DNA of 60,236 nucleotides. Source: Vreelandella nigrificans. Lineage in GTDB: Bacteria > Pseudomonadota > Gammaproteobacteria > Pseudomonadales > Halomonadaceae. Below the pieces are notes generated by a model. It saw only the letters and a list, made by a program, of their open reading frames with translations. It had not been told where the DNA came from and made no database searches. Positions 33,175-42,797 of the stretch are shown one piece after another. Numbering within the stretch: position 1 is the stretch's first letter; every line of letters starts with the position of its first letter. Location of the stretch: assembly GCF_002374315.1 (NCBI RefSeq), contig NZ_NWUX01000025.1, positions 1 to 60,236 on the forward strand, read 5' to 3'. The translations under genes were made by a program, and so were the position numbers.

Positions 33175-34920
33175 ATGAGCGAAACTGGTGCTACGGCAGG
33201 CCGTCAGAACAGTACGACCCCAAATGCCCCCCGCAGCGGTGCTGCAGCAAGCGAGCTAAACAACACGGCAACGTTTGAGCGCATCCTGAAACAGCTGCGT
33301 GGCAACCCGTTAGTCGTGCTATTGATCGCGGCGGCTGCTTCTGTTGCTGTTATTGCAGCGCTATTCATGTGGGCCAGCAGCCCCGAATACCGTGTTCTTT
33401 ACAGCAACCTGAACGAAGCAGACGGTGGGCGCATCATCGCCGAACTAGATAGCCGAGGCGTTCCCTATCAGTTTAGCGAGGGGGGCCAAGCGCTTTTAGT
33501 GCCGGGGAGTCACGTACATACGCTTAGGCTTCAGCTTGCGGAGCAGGGGCTGCCTCGCGGCGGCAACCTGGGCCTTGAGCTAATGGAGAACCAAGCTTTT
33601 GGTATTAGCCAGTTTGCTGAGCAGGTCAATTTCCAGCGCGGCTTGGAAGGTGAGTTGGCGCGCTCTATTGAATCACTCGGCCCTGTGGAAAGGGTGCGCG
33701 TTCACCTTTCCATGGCGAAGCCTTCTGTCTTTATACGCGATAGGGAACCTGCCAAAGCATCTATCGTGCTAACACTACTACCTGGCCGAGTGCTGGGTGA
33801 AGGCCAAGTCAGCGCTATTGTGCACATGGTGTCCAGCAGCGTACCGGAACTGGCAACCGAGAATGTAACCGTCGTTGACCAAAATGGTCGTTTATTGACC
33901 GCCAACACCTCTCAAGGTAATGATCTTGATGGCACTCAGCTTGCCTACATTAACGAGGTAGAACGCTCCTACCAGCGCCGCATAGAGAATATTCTTTCAC
34001 CGATACTGGGCAGTGATAACGTACGCGCTCAGGTTGCCGCTCAGATCGACTTCTCACGCCGCGAGGAGACTACCGAGCGCTATGCCCCTAACCAGGCTCC
34101 CAATGAGTCTGCCGTTCGTAGCCGCCAATTAAGTCTTGCTTATGATGGTGAAGACCCATTAGCGACTGGCATTCCAGGTGCATTAAGCAACACCCCTCCC
34201 GGTGCCGCTCCGGCCCCCATCAATCAACCGGCCGATGGTGAGGATGACTTACCGGCGAATGCGCTACGCAACCTACGTCAAGATGACGTGGTTAACTATG
34301 AAGTTGACCGTAGTATTGAGCATATTCAACACCGCCTGGGGCAAGTTCAGCGCCTCTCAGCAGCGGTTGTTGTGAATTTCCGTCGCACTATCAATGACAA
34401 TGGCGAAATAGAGCAAGTCGCTCTCAGCAATGAGGAAGTCGCACAGCTTGAGCGCTTAGTTCAACAGGCGATGGGGTTCTCACAGGCACGCGGTGACCAA
34501 ATAGAAGTAGTCAATACCCCCTTTGCCAGCACCGAAGAAGCTACGGATGAGACCGCATGGTGGCAGCAGCCCGAGATACTCTCGATGGCCTCGACGCTGG
34601 GACGCTACTTACTCGTAGCAATCGCCGCGCTACTACTTTACCTACTGATACTACGTCCGCTGATCAAGCGTTATACACAAATACCGGTCACGGCGGCCGC
34701 TGTACCGGGCAGTACTTTTAGCGCCAGCGTAGGCGATGAAAAGGATGAGCCAGAGGAAGCAGGAACTTCAGAGGAAGACGGAACCTACAGCAATAAACCT
34801 AAGCGTCGCCGTAAGACGTCTCTGTATGAGCATAATCTCAATGACCTGCGTGAGATGGCCCAGGAAGACCCGCGCATGGTTGCAATGATTATCCGCAGTT
34901 GGATGAAGACTAATGAGTAG
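33175..34920 (+). CDS. fliF: Flagellar MS-ring protein FliF
   Basis: Builds the MS ring in the inner membrane; 581 aa. TM1 (LVVLLIAAAASVAVIAALFMW), ring-building motifs including SEGGQALLVPGSHVHTLRLQLAEQGLP (residues about 95-122), and TM2 near the C-terminus (YLLVAIAALLLYLLILRPLI). The cytoplasmic tail that binds FliG is LNDLREMAQEDPRMVAMIIRSWM. ATG at 33175 is chosen because GGAGGG sits five bases upstream; an in-frame start at 33097 adds a leader without a ribosome site. First gene of the fliFGHIJK operon; it overlaps fliG by 8 bases. Confidence 0.97.
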   Translation: MSETGATAGRQNSTTPNAPRSGAAASELNNTATFERILKQLRGNPLVVLLIAAAASVAVIAALFMWASSPEYRVLYSNLNEADGGRIIAELDSRGVPYQFSEGGQALLVPGSHVHTLRLQLAEQGLPRGGNLGLELMENQAFGISQFAEQVNFQRGLEGELARSIESLGPVERVRVHLSMAKPSVFIRDREPAKASIVLTLLPGRVLGEGQVSAIVHMVSSSVPELATENVTVVDQNGRLLTANTSQGNDLDGTQLAYINEVERSYQRRIENILSPILGSDNVRAQVAAQIDFSRREETTERYAPNQAPNESAVRSRQLSLAYDGEDPLATGIPGALSNTPPGAAPAPINQPADGEDDLPANALRNLRQDDVVNYEVDRSIEHIQHRLGQVQRLSAAVVVNFRRTINDNGEIEQVALSNEEVAQLERLVQQAMGFSQARGDQIEVVNTPFASTEEATDETAWWQQPEILSMASTLGRYLLVAIAALLLYLLILRPLIKRYTQIPVTAAAVPGSTFSASVGDEKDEPEEAGTSEEDGTYSNKPKRRRKTSLYEHNLNDLREMAQEDPRMVAMIIRSWMKTNE

Positions 34921-35920
34921 CCTTATTGCCGAGATGAGCGGAGCGCGTAAAAGTGCCATTCTGCTGCTTGCACTGGACGAAGACAGCGCTGCGGAGGTAT
35001 TTAAGTTTCTGAGCGCCAGCGAAGTACAAGAAATCAGCCTGGAAATGGCACGCTTACAGCAAGTTTCTCATGAGGACATGAAGGCTGTCTTAGAAGCATT
35101 CCACCTTGAGAACGAAGAGTTTGTCGCACTCAACCTCAACTCGAGCGAACATATTCGTTCGGTGCTTACTAAGGCGCTCGGCAGCGAGCGCGCTACCAGC
35201 CTCATTGAAGATATCCTCGACACCACAGGTGGTGGTTCCGGCATTGATGCTCTGAACCTTATGGAAGCCTCAATGGTGTCAGAGCTTATCCGCGATGAGC
35301 ACCCGCAGATTATTGCTACTATTTTGGTGCACTTAGACCGTCACCAAGCCGCTGATATTCTTGAACTGTTTGAAGAGAAATTGCGCAACGACGTGGTGCT
35401 GCGTATTGCAACCTTCAGCGGTGTTCAGCCAGCAGCACTACAGGAACTGACCGAAGTTCTCACCAGCATGTTGGATGGCCAAAACCTCAAGCGCAGCAAA
35501 ATGGGCGGCGTAAGAACTGCGGCTGAAATTCTTAACCTGATGAACTCTTCCCAGGAAGAAGTGGCTATCGAAACCGTTCGCTCTCACAGCGAAGACCTTG
35601 CCCAGAAAATTATCGACGAAATGTTCCTCTTCGAGAACCTGCTCGACCTGGACAACCGTGCGATTCAAATGGTGCTACAGGAGGTGGAAACCAACTCTTT
35701 GGTGGTGGCACTCAAAGGCGCTCAGGATGCACTTGTGGACAAGTTCCTGCGCAATATGTCTCAGCGGGCAGCGGACTTAGTACGCGAAGATATGGAGGCC
35801 CGCGGACCCATTCGAGTTTCCCAGGTGGAAACCGAGCAAAAAGCCATTCTTCAGGTGGTTCGCCGCTTAGCGGATTCTGGCGAGATAGTTTTGGCGGGCG
35901 GAGACGATGAGTATGTCTAG
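34913..35920 (+). CDS. fliG: Flagellar rotor switch protein FliG
   Basis: C-ring protein that receives torque from the stators; 335 aa. The N-domain contacts FliF; the middle has the EHPQ motif (DEHPQIIATILVHL); the C-terminal domain has the torque helix with charged residues (LVDKFLRNMSQRAADLVREDM). It must interact with both stator pairs encoded in the window. Its start lies inside the end of fliF. Confidence 0.98.
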   Translation: MSSLIAEMSGARKSAILLLALDEDSAAEVFKFLSASEVQEISLEMARLQQVSHEDMKAVLEAFHLENEEFVALNLNSSEHIRSVLTKALGSERATSLIEDILDTTGGGSGIDALNLMEASMVSELIRDEHPQIIATILVHLDRHQAADILELFEEKLRNDVVLRIATFSGVQPAALQELTEVLTSMLDGQNLKRSKMGGVRTAAEILNLMNSSQEEVAIETVRSHSEDLAQKIIDEMFLFENLLDLDNRAIQMVLQEVETNSLVVALKGAQDALVDKFLRNMSQRAADLVREDMEARGPIRVSQVETEQKAILQVVRRLADSGEIVLAGGDDEYV

Positions 35921-36680
35921 TGCTCATACCCCTGAATTTGACCGTCATGGTACGTGGCGGCGCTGGCAGATGGATGAGTTGTCGGAACGTAGCGACGACT
36001 TCCAAGAGAGCAAGCTATCCGCGCCCTCGGCACAACAACGCAAAGTGGAAGCTGCTCGGCGCGCCGCAGAGCAAGCTCGCCAACGCGAACAGCAAGAGCG
36101 CAAAGCGCTCTATGAGCGTATTCGCCAAAAAGCGGAAGAAGAAGGTTATCAGGCGGGTTTGGCGCGCGGTCACCAAGAAGGTCTCCAGCAAGGCCTTCAG
36201 GAAGGGCACGACCAGGCAGCAGAAGCGCTTAAGCAACAGGTTCGCCAAACCGTGGCGCCGCTTGAAGCACTCGCAAAGCAGTTTGCGGATGCTCTTGAGC
36301 GCATCGACGAAACAATTGCACACGATCTTACCGAGTTAGCCCTCGCTACAGGCAAACAGCTAGCTGGCAATGCCATCCAGGAAAACCCTGAGCAAGTGCT
36401 TGAAATTGTGCGAGAGCTTTTACATACCGAGCCCCCACTCGTTGGTCAGCAACGATTATGGCTGAACCCTGAAGACCATGCTCTGGTTAAAGAGCACTTG
36501 GGCAGCGAACTTAGTGCTGCCAACTGGCACCTTCAACCTGATGATCAGTTAGCCCGTGGAGGCTGTCGCGTCACGAGCGCACAAGGTGAGCTAGACGCCA
36601 CCTTTGAAAGCCGCTGGCAGGCCGTACACTCTCAGTTGCGCAAGCGCCATCACGGCAGCGACACACCGCCCTCTTCGTAG
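35907..36680 (+). CDS. fliH: Flagellar export apparatus protein FliH
   Basis: Stalk-like regulator of the FliI ATPase; 257 aa. A long charged coiled coil at residues 45-85 leads into the glycine repeat region (GYQAGLARGHQEGLQQGLQEG, residues about 79-99; GxxxG helix-packing steps). The C-terminal V-ATPase subunit E-like domain follows (LALATGKQLAGNAIQENP). Overlaps fliG by 14 bases and precedes fliI. Confidence 0.95.
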   Translation: MSMSSAHTPEFDRHGTWRRWQMDELSERSDDFQESKLSAPSAQQRKVEAARRAAEQARQREQQERKALYERIRQKAEEEGYQAGLARGHQEGLQQGLQEGHDQAAEALKQQVRQTVAPLEALAKQFADALERIDETIAHDLTELALATGKQLAGNAIQENPEQVLEIVRELLHTEPPLVGQQRLWLNPEDHALVKEHLGSELSAANWHLQPDDQLARGGCRVTSAQGELDATFESRWQAVHSQLRKRHHGSDTPPSS

Positions 36681-36688
36681 GTAACGCT

Positions 36689-38077
36689 ATGAGCAACGCC
36701 ACTTGCCCACATCAGCACCGCTGGCATAAAGCACTGCACCGCACCACGCAGCGTGTCAGCCACTTACCTCGCTACCGAACCAGTGGCAGAGTGATTCGTG
36801 CGACGGGTATGGTCATTGAGGTGGTGGGCTTACGGGTAGCGGTAGGCAGCGCATGCCGGATTGAATTACCTGGTGCAGATGGCAGGCTTAACGATAGCGA
36901 CAAGCATGCCGAAGCGGAAGTGGTCGGCTTTTCAGGGGACAAGCTGTTTCTCATGCCTCTTGAAGAGATATCAGGTTTAATGCCTGGCGCCAGGGTAACC
37001 CCCCTTAGCGATGGCAGTGGCCACAGTGCCCGACGCTTCCCTATTGGCGATGACCTGCTGGGGCGCGTGTTAGACGGCAACGGCAATCCACTGGATAACC
37101 GTGAAAGCATTGATGACGCACCCCGTGCGACGCTTCAAGCCACGTTGCTAAACCCGCTTTCGCGCGCGCCCATCGATGCACAAATTGATGTGGGAATTCG
37201 CGCCATCAATGCCCTGCTAAGCGTTGGTCGAGGCCAACGAATGGGCTTATTTGCAGGCTCTGGGGTCGGTAAATCTGTTCTTCTTGGCATGATGGCGCGT
37301 TATACCCAGGCGGATGTGATCGTAGTCGGTTTAATTGGCGAACGGGGGCGAGAAGTACAGGATTTTATAGATAATATTTTAGGCCCCGAGGGTAGACGGC
37401 GTGCCGTCGTTGTTGCGGCGCCAGCCGATACATCACCGCTGCAGCGGCTTCAGGGAGCTGCCTATGCAACGCGATTGGCTGAAGGGTTTCGCGACACTGG
37501 CCGTAATGTGCTGCTCATCATGGACTCATTAACGCGTTATGCCATGGCACAACGCGAAATTGCCCTTGCTATCGGCGAACCTCCCGCCACCAAGGGCTAT
37601 CCACCCTCAGTGTTTGCCAAACTGCCCAGCTTAGTTGAACGAGCAGGCAACGCTGAGCGTGGGGGCGGCTCCATTACTGCTTTTTATACCGTACTGACCG
37701 AAGGTGACGACCAGCAGGACCCTATTGCTGATGCTGCACGGGCGATTTTGGACGGCCATATTGTGCTATCACGTGGGCTTGCAGAAGCTGGTCACTATCC
37801 CGCTATTGATATTGAAGCATCGATCAGCCGTGCCATGACCTCCATCGCGACACCAGAGCAGTTGCAAGCTGCACGCACGTTCAAACAGCTTTTTTCGCGT
37901 TACCAGCGTAACCGCGACCTGATTAGCGTAGGCGCTTATAGCCCAGGTCACGATCCCAAGTTGGATGAAGCAGTGAACCGGTTTCCTGCCTTGGAACGTT
38001 TTCTTCAGCAAAATATTAATGAGTGCGCAACGCTTGAAGAGTCGCGCCAAGCACTGCATGCCACAGTGGGGGGCTAA
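36689..38077 (+). CDS. fliI: Flagellum-specific ATPase FliI
   Basis: ATPase of the export apparatus, 462 aa, related to F1-beta. Walker A is FAGSGVGKSVLL, Walker B is NVLLIMDSLTRYA, and GERGREVQDFI is the catalytic-Glu region; GYPPSVFAKLPSLVERAG is the family signature. The N-terminal region of about 25 residues contacts FliH. Eight bases after fliH and two before fliJ. Confidence 0.98.
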   Translation: MSNATCPHQHRWHKALHRTTQRVSHLPRYRTSGRVIRATGMVIEVVGLRVAVGSACRIELPGADGRLNDSDKHAEAEVVGFSGDKLFLMPLEEISGLMPGARVTPLSDGSGHSARRFPIGDDLLGRVLDGNGNPLDNRESIDDAPRATLQATLLNPLSRAPIDAQIDVGIRAINALLSVGRGQRMGLFAGSGVGKSVLLGMMARYTQADVIVVGLIGERGREVQDFIDNILGPEGRRRAVVVAAPADTSPLQRLQGAAYATRLAEGFRDTGRNVLLIMDSLTRYAMAQREIALAIGEPPATKGYPPSVFAKLPSLVERAGNAERGGGSITAFYTVLTEGDDQQDPIADAARAILDGHIVLSRGLAEAGHYPAIDIEASISRAMTSIATPEQLQAARTFKQLFSRYQRNRDLISVGAYSPGHDPKLDEAVNRFPALERFLQQNINECATLEESRQALHATVGG

Positions 38078-38079
38078 TC

Positions 38080-38532
38080 ATGGGTCATTCACAGCTTGAT
38101 ATATTAACGGGTCTAGCCCGGGATGCTAGAGACCAAGCGGGAAAACTGCTGGCGGAAGAGCGTCAAACACAACAACAAACTGAAGCTCAGCTTGAGTCTC
38201 TCAACCGTTATCGCGCAGAGTATGCCGAGCGCCTACAGCTGGCTATGCGCGACGGAATCGACCCGGCCACTATGTATAATTATCAACAATTTCTAGCCTC
38301 GCTTGACACTGCATTAAGCCGCGCTAGGCAAGCATTAACGGCACAGCAGAAGCGCGTTCAGCAAAGCCAGCAACATTGGCAGCAAGAGCAGCGCAAACTC
38401 TCATCCTACGACACACTGGCTTCGCGTAGGCTATTAGAGGAACACCGTCGCCAGGAGCGCCACGAGCAAAAAGCTAGCGACGATTTTGTTACTGGCCGTA
38501 TGGCTCGCCAACTTACTGACAAGCCGCACTAG
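38080..38532 (+). CDS. fliJ: Flagellar export protein FliJ
   Basis: Coiled-coil protein of 150 aa that sits in the FliI hexamer like the gamma subunit of F1 and links it to FlhA. Almost the whole sequence is a charged, Gln-rich antiparallel coiled coil (LLAEERQTQQQTEAQLESL and RRLLEEHRRQERHEQKASDD). Position between fliI and fliK supports the call, as sequence conservation of FliJ is low. Confidence 0.92.
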   Translation: MGHSQLDILTGLARDARDQAGKLLAEERQTQQQTEAQLESLNRYRAEYAERLQLAMRDGIDPATMYNYQQFLASLDTALSRARQALTAQQKRVQQSQQHWQQEQRKLSSYDTLASRRLLEEHRRQERHEQKASDDFVTGRMARQLTDKPH

Positions 38533-38555
38533 CGCCGCGCCAGGGGACTGTATTT

Positions 38556-41500
38556 ATGAATATTCAGCTGCTGCTTTCAGCGAATCAAGGCCAAGGCGTT
38601 GCTTCACCTCTCCAATTGCCAGCCGCTGGCTCGCCTTCTCTCGCGGCACCAATGTTCCTCCAAGTATTTACGCAGGCAACAAACCATCAGTCGCTCGCTA
38701 AGACCGATACCCAGGTCAATGCTAAAGCCGACAGTATGCCAACGGCGTCACTTAACACCTCCGCTGAGCAACTATCTTCACTCGACGTTGAGGTAGTCGA
38801 GGAAGTGCCCCAAAACGTTAATGCGCAATGGCAGTCAGCCCCTCCCATGCCCAACATGGAAGATAATCATGCAGAGCATGGAACACCGGCTACACCACTA
38901 CCTAGCGCCGCTGGCACCTTTACGTCTGTTCAAGTCCCCTCTTCTGAGCAAGTAAGTTCTCCACTTGCCAGCAGCTACGCTAAACAAGCGCCAAGCATCA
39001 CCATTGAAGAAGTAGCATCACGCTTAACCCTGATTGCCTCCTATTCTGCTGCGCCTGCTACTCAGAGCCACACAGCTCCTAGCGCGCAATCCAGCAACAG
39101 CGCAACATTAGATCAGCATGCTAGTGCTAGCAAAGCCACAGCCAATAGCCCGCCACCTGTAGAGACTGATGTTTTCTCCGCCTCTCTTGCGCGCACATTG
39201 CCAAGGCCACTCTCTGCGCCTGATAGAAGCATGACTGCGATAGCTGCACCAGCAGCCCAGGCTCCAAATCCTGATGCGCAACTTGCAGCACAGAGACCAT
39301 CTGGCGCTTTAAGTACCACCGTATCAGCAATGGGCTCTTTGCCAGTAACGCCTGCGTCACCCGCTGTTGATTCCGAGTCGGTGCCACAGGAAAGTGCCAG
39401 CAGGGCCCAGCCTATCGCTAGCTCCAACGTAACAGAAAGAACGGTAGGTACACCTTTACCAACGAACACAGCTCATACGCAGCCCTTAGTGTTGCCAACA
39501 GCTAGCACGCTCTCTTTAGAGAAGCCCTCCGCCACTGCTAGCACGTTAGCACCTACAGGGCAGTTGCAGCCGACTGCCCCTGTTCAACCGGGTGCTCAGC
39601 CTAGCACCCAACCAACCGACCAAGTACGCTTATCGGTAGAGCCCGCGGCAACGTTTAGCCCTCAGTCGATGGCGGACCAACCAGTAGCAAACGTGGCGGC
39701 TAACTTGCCAGCACCTGCGCCGACCACACCAGCATCACCGTTGGAAGCAGTGGCAGTTCAGACTCAGCCAGCTCAGCTGGCGGCAACCGCTCAGCCTGGC
39801 ACCCAGCCGACTACTCAAGTACGCTTACCGGTAGAGCCTGCACCAGCGGCTAGCGCCCAAGCGATAGCAGACCTACCGGTAGCAGACGGCGCTGCTAATC
39901 TGCCCACACCTGTGCCATCTGCACCAGTACCTCCGTTGCAAACATTAGCAGCAGGGGCAGTTCAGCCTCAGCCAACTCAGCCGATGGCACCCGCTCAACC
40001 GAGCGCCCGACCTGACACCCAACCAACGACTCAAGTACGCTTACCAGTAGAGCCTGCACCAGCGACTAGCGCCCAAGCGATAGCAGACCTACCGGTAGCA
40101 GACGGCGCTGCTAATCTGCCCACACCTGTGCCATCTGCACCAGTACCTCCGTTGCAAACATTAGCAGCAGTGGCAGTTCAGCCTCAGCCAACTCAGCCGC
40201 TGGCACCCGCTCAACCGAGCACCCAACCAGACACCCAACCAACGACTCAAGTACACTTACCGGTAGAGCCCGCACCAGCGGCTAGCGCCCAAGCGATAGC
40301 AGACCTACCGGTAGCAGACGGCGCTGCTAATCTGCCCACACCTGTGCCATCCGCACCAGCACCAGCACCAGCACATTCGTTGGAAACATTAGCAGCAGTG
40401 GCAGTTCAGCCTCAGCCAACTCAGCCGACAGCGCCCGCTCAACTGGACGCCCAGCCTGACGCTCCACCAACCACTCAAGTACGCTTACCGGTAGAGCCTG
40501 CACCAGTGACTGGCACCCAAACGATGGCAGACCTACCGGGAGCTGAAGACGCAGCTAGTCTGTCTGCAACTGCGCCATCCGCACCAGCACCAGCACCAGT
40601 ACCAGTACCAGTACCTTCGTTGGAAACATTAGAAGTAGTGGCAGTTCAGCCTCAACCGCTGGCACCCGCTCAACCGAGCGCCCAACCTGACACCCAGCCA
40701 ACGACTCAAGTACGCTTACCGCTAGAGCCTGCGCCAGCGCTTAGCTCCCAAACGATAGCGGACCTCTCAGTAACTGACGGCGCAGCTAATCTGCCTGCAC
40801 CTACACCATCCGCACCAGCGCCGTCGTTGGAAACATTAGAAGCAGTGGCAGTTCAGCCTCAGCCAACTCAGCCGACAGCGCCCGCTCCACTGGACGCCCA
40901 GCCTGACACCCAGCCAACCATTCACGTACGCTTACCGGTAGAGCCTGCGCCAGCGCTTAGCTCCCAAACGATAGCGGGCCTCTCAGTAGCTGACGGCGCA
41001 GCCAATCTGCCTGCACCTGCGTCCACCACACCAGCATCACCGCTGGAAACAGTGGCAGTTCAGCCTCAGCCAGCTCAGCCGACAGCGCCCGCTCAACCGA
41101 GCGCCCAACCTGACACCCAGCCAACCATTCACGTACGCTTACCGGTAGAGCCTGCACCAACACTTAGTATTAACGCCCAGGTAATGAATGAACTATTGGC
41201 CAAAGAAAAGGCTGCTAACACTAATTACATTGCCAGCAAAAGCGGTGAGCTAGCCTTTCCTTCATCACCCACACTGCAAAGACAGGTGATGCCGACGACA
41301 CAGGTTTCCTCAAGTACTGGTTCGTTCTCAGCAACCACGCTACCTTTGCCAACAATCTTCCCGCATACACAGACCCTAGTGCTGCCAACAGCCAGCTCTC
41401 TTCCCTTAGAAGCGCTAGCTACTCCCGCTAACGAGTTAGCACCTACGGCGCCGCTAGAAACAGCTGCAACCCAACCACTTGCAACGGCTCAACCAACAGC

Positions 41501-42143
41501 TCAACCAACAGCTCAACCACGTTTAACGGTAGAAACGGCGTTAGTGCCAGCGAGTAACACAGACGCGATAGCAAGCCCATTGGCTGAGGAAACAGAGGCT
41601 ATGCAGCAGAATAAGCACGCTGCCAGCCAAAACAGTGGGGTAGTTTCACCTGTGTCGCTTAGCCCTCAGCAACCAGCGATGCCTAACAGCCCAGCGACAA
41701 TCTCGTTGAGCACGCCAGTTACTAGTCCCACTTGGCCCTCTCAACTAGGACAACAGCTAGTGCAATTTACCCAGCGTGGCGGAGAGCACCAGGTTAAGAT
41801 GCAGCTCCATCCTGCCGAGCTAGGGCCGTTATCTATTTCACTTAAAGTTAGTGAGCAAGGGACTCAGGCGCATTTCTTAACCGCCAGCGCCCAGGCTCGC
41901 CAGGTTATTGAGCTGGCAATTCCACAGTTACGTGAAGCCCTTGCTGAGCAAGGAATATCGCTTGGTGAAACATCCGTAGGCGAGCAAGGCACTTCTGGCG
42001 AGCAGCTTTTTGCTCAACAGGACTCTGGCACGCCCAGGAGCCCAGGCAGTAACGATGATAAAGAGGGTGACGCTACTGCTAAACTGAATATGGGTGATAG
42101 TGGCAGCCTAGTACTGGACGGGCGTATCGATTTATATGCTTAA
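38556..42143 (+). CDS. fliK: Giant repeat-containing hook-length control protein FliK
   Basis: Molecular ruler for hook length, exported during hook growth, then switching FlhB specificity. At 1195 aa it is about three times the enterobacterial FliK (405 aa). The C-terminal switch domain is standard (HQVKMQLHPAELGPLSISLKV, residues about 1077-1097). Between about residues 350 and 870 are seven full and one partial copies of a 72-residue Pro/Ala/Gln-rich unit (QPTTQVRLPVEPAP..., DGAANLPTP..., AVQPQPTQP...). The N-terminal 350 residues are Ser/Ala/Pro-rich and presumably disordered. Last gene of the fliF-K group. Confidence 0.95.
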   Translation: MNIQLLLSANQGQGVASPLQLPAAGSPSLAAPMFLQVFTQATNHQSLAKTDTQVNAKADSMPTASLNTSAEQLSSLDVEVVEEVPQNVNAQWQSAPPMPNMEDNHAEHGTPATPLPSAAGTFTSVQVPSSEQVSSPLASSYAKQAPSITIEEVASRLTLIASYSAAPATQSHTAPSAQSSNSATLDQHASASKATANSPPPVETDVFSASLARTLPRPLSAPDRSMTAIAAPAAQAPNPDAQLAAQRPSGALSTTVSAMGSLPVTPASPAVDSESVPQESASRAQPIASSNVTERTVGTPLPTNTAHTQPLVLPTASTLSLEKPSATASTLAPTGQLQPTAPVQPGAQPSTQPTDQVRLSVEPAATFSPQSMADQPVANVAANLPAPAPTTPASPLEAVAVQTQPAQLAATAQPGTQPTTQVRLPVEPAPAASAQAIADLPVADGAANLPTPVPSAPVPPLQTLAAGAVQPQPTQPMAPAQPSARPDTQPTTQVRLPVEPAPATSAQAIADLPVADGAANLPTPVPSAPVPPLQTLAAVAVQPQPTQPLAPAQPSTQPDTQPTTQVHLPVEPAPAASAQAIADLPVADGAANLPTPVPSAPAPAPAHSLETLAAVAVQPQPTQPTAPAQLDAQPDAPPTTQVRLPVEPAPVTGTQTMADLPGAEDAASLSATAPSAPAPAPVPVPVPSLETLEVVAVQPQPLAPAQPSAQPDTQPTTQVRLPLEPAPALSSQTIADLSVTDGAANLPAPTPSAPAPSLETLEAVAVQPQPTQPTAPAPLDAQPDTQPTIHVRLPVEPAPALSSQTIAGLSVADGAANLPAPASTTPASPLETVAVQPQPAQPTAPAQPSAQPDTQPTIHVRLPVEPAPTLSINAQVMNELLAKEKAANTNYIASKSGELAFPSSPTLQRQVMPTTQVSSSTGSFSATTLPLPTIFPHTQTLVLPTASSLPLEALATPANELAPTAPLETAATQPLATAQPTAQPTAQPRLTVETALVPASNTDAIASPLAEETEAMQQNKHAASQNSGVVSPVSLSPQQPAMPNSPATISLSTPVTSPTWPSQLGQQLVQFTQRGGEHQVKMQLHPAELGPLSISLKVSEQGTQAHFLTASAQARQVIELAIPQLREALAEQGISLGETSVGEQGTSGEQLFAQQDSGTPRSPGSNDDKEGDATAKLNMGDSGSLVLDGRIDLYA
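39601..41165 (+). repeat. 216-bp in-frame tandem repeats inside fliK
   Basis: Units recur with exact 216-bp spacing in the best-conserved part: CACCAGCG landmarks lie at 39841, 40057 and 40273. About seven full units and a partial last one can be followed by the LPVEPAP block; outer copies are diverged and vary by a few codons. Inner copies are nearly identical in DNA, pointing to recent duplication or recombination. Confidence 0.92.
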
Positions 42144-42207
42144 ATCACGCCCTAGCAACAAGAATGGCAACGCGAACACTCACTATTAGATAGCTAAACC
42201 AAAAGAT

Positions 42208-42226
42208 AGACTCCTCAAAGGAGTCT
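42208..42226. terminator. Hairpin between fliK and fliL
   Basis: AGACTCCT-CAA-AGGAGTCT, perfect 8-bp stem in the 159-base gap between fliK and fliL, followed by GTTCATTTCA rather than a T-run. A weak terminator or processing hairpin separating fliF-K from fliL-R. Confidence 0.5.
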
Positions 42227-42302
42227 GTTCATTTCATCATCATTACCTGCGTTAGGCATAATGCTTGGCTAGCGTCATGCGTCAAGATCATGGGAACTAT
42301 AA

Positions 42303-42776
42303 ATGGCAGAAACAAGCGGTGGATCAAAAAAGCTGCTCTGGATAATGATTACTCTGGTAGTACTGTCCTCTGCCGGTGCAGCGGCAGCTATTTATATGGT
42401 GCTAGACCAGCGTGGAAGTACAGAGGGAGGTGAGGTTGAGCGGACAGTTGAGCGCACACCGCCAGTCTTTACACGCATTGAACCATTTACGGTCAACCTT
42501 GCGGATGATCGCTATGGCTCACGACTGCTCTACACAGGCATTACGTTACTCGTAGGTGATGCACAGAGTAAGGCTATTATTGAAGAGCATATGCCCCAGG
42601 TACGTAGTCGACTACTGATATTATTGTCAGGAAAACAGGCCAGCGAACTGACCTCATCTGAAGGTAAAGAAGAGCTTGCCCGGTCGATTATCAACCAACT
42701 TAGTGTTCCCTTAACAGAAAATCAGCCTCCTCTCGATTTGCGGGAAGTGCTGTTTACTGAATTCATTGTGCAATAG
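42303..42776 (+). CDS. fliL: Flagellar basal-body protein FliL
   Basis: Inner-membrane protein of 157 aa that forms a ring around stator units and supports torque under load. A membrane helix near the N-terminus (LLWIMITLVVLSSAGAAAAIY) is followed by a periplasmic stomatin-like domain (EPFTVNLADDRYGSRLLYTG; HMPQVRSRLLILLSGKQ; LREVLFTEFIVQ). First gene of fliLMNOPQR. Confidence 0.95.
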   Translation: MAETSGGSKKLLWIMITLVVLSSAGAAAAIYMVLDQRGSTEGGEVERTVERTPPVFTRIEPFTVNLADDRYGSRLLYTGITLLVGDAQSKAIIEEHMPQVRSRLLILLSGKQASELTSSEGKEELARSIINQLSVPLTENQPPLDLREVLFTEFIVQ

Positions 42777-42797
42777 CCTCGGGTACTGGAGCCGTTC

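Noticed and set aside
39100..41165. Open frames on the minus strand inside fliK
   Set aside because: They arise from the repetitive, GC-biased coding sequence of fliK and have no ribosome sites.
39601..41165. fliK repeats as a CRISPR array
   Set aside because: The repeats are contiguous, 216 bp long and in frame in a large protein, without spacers.
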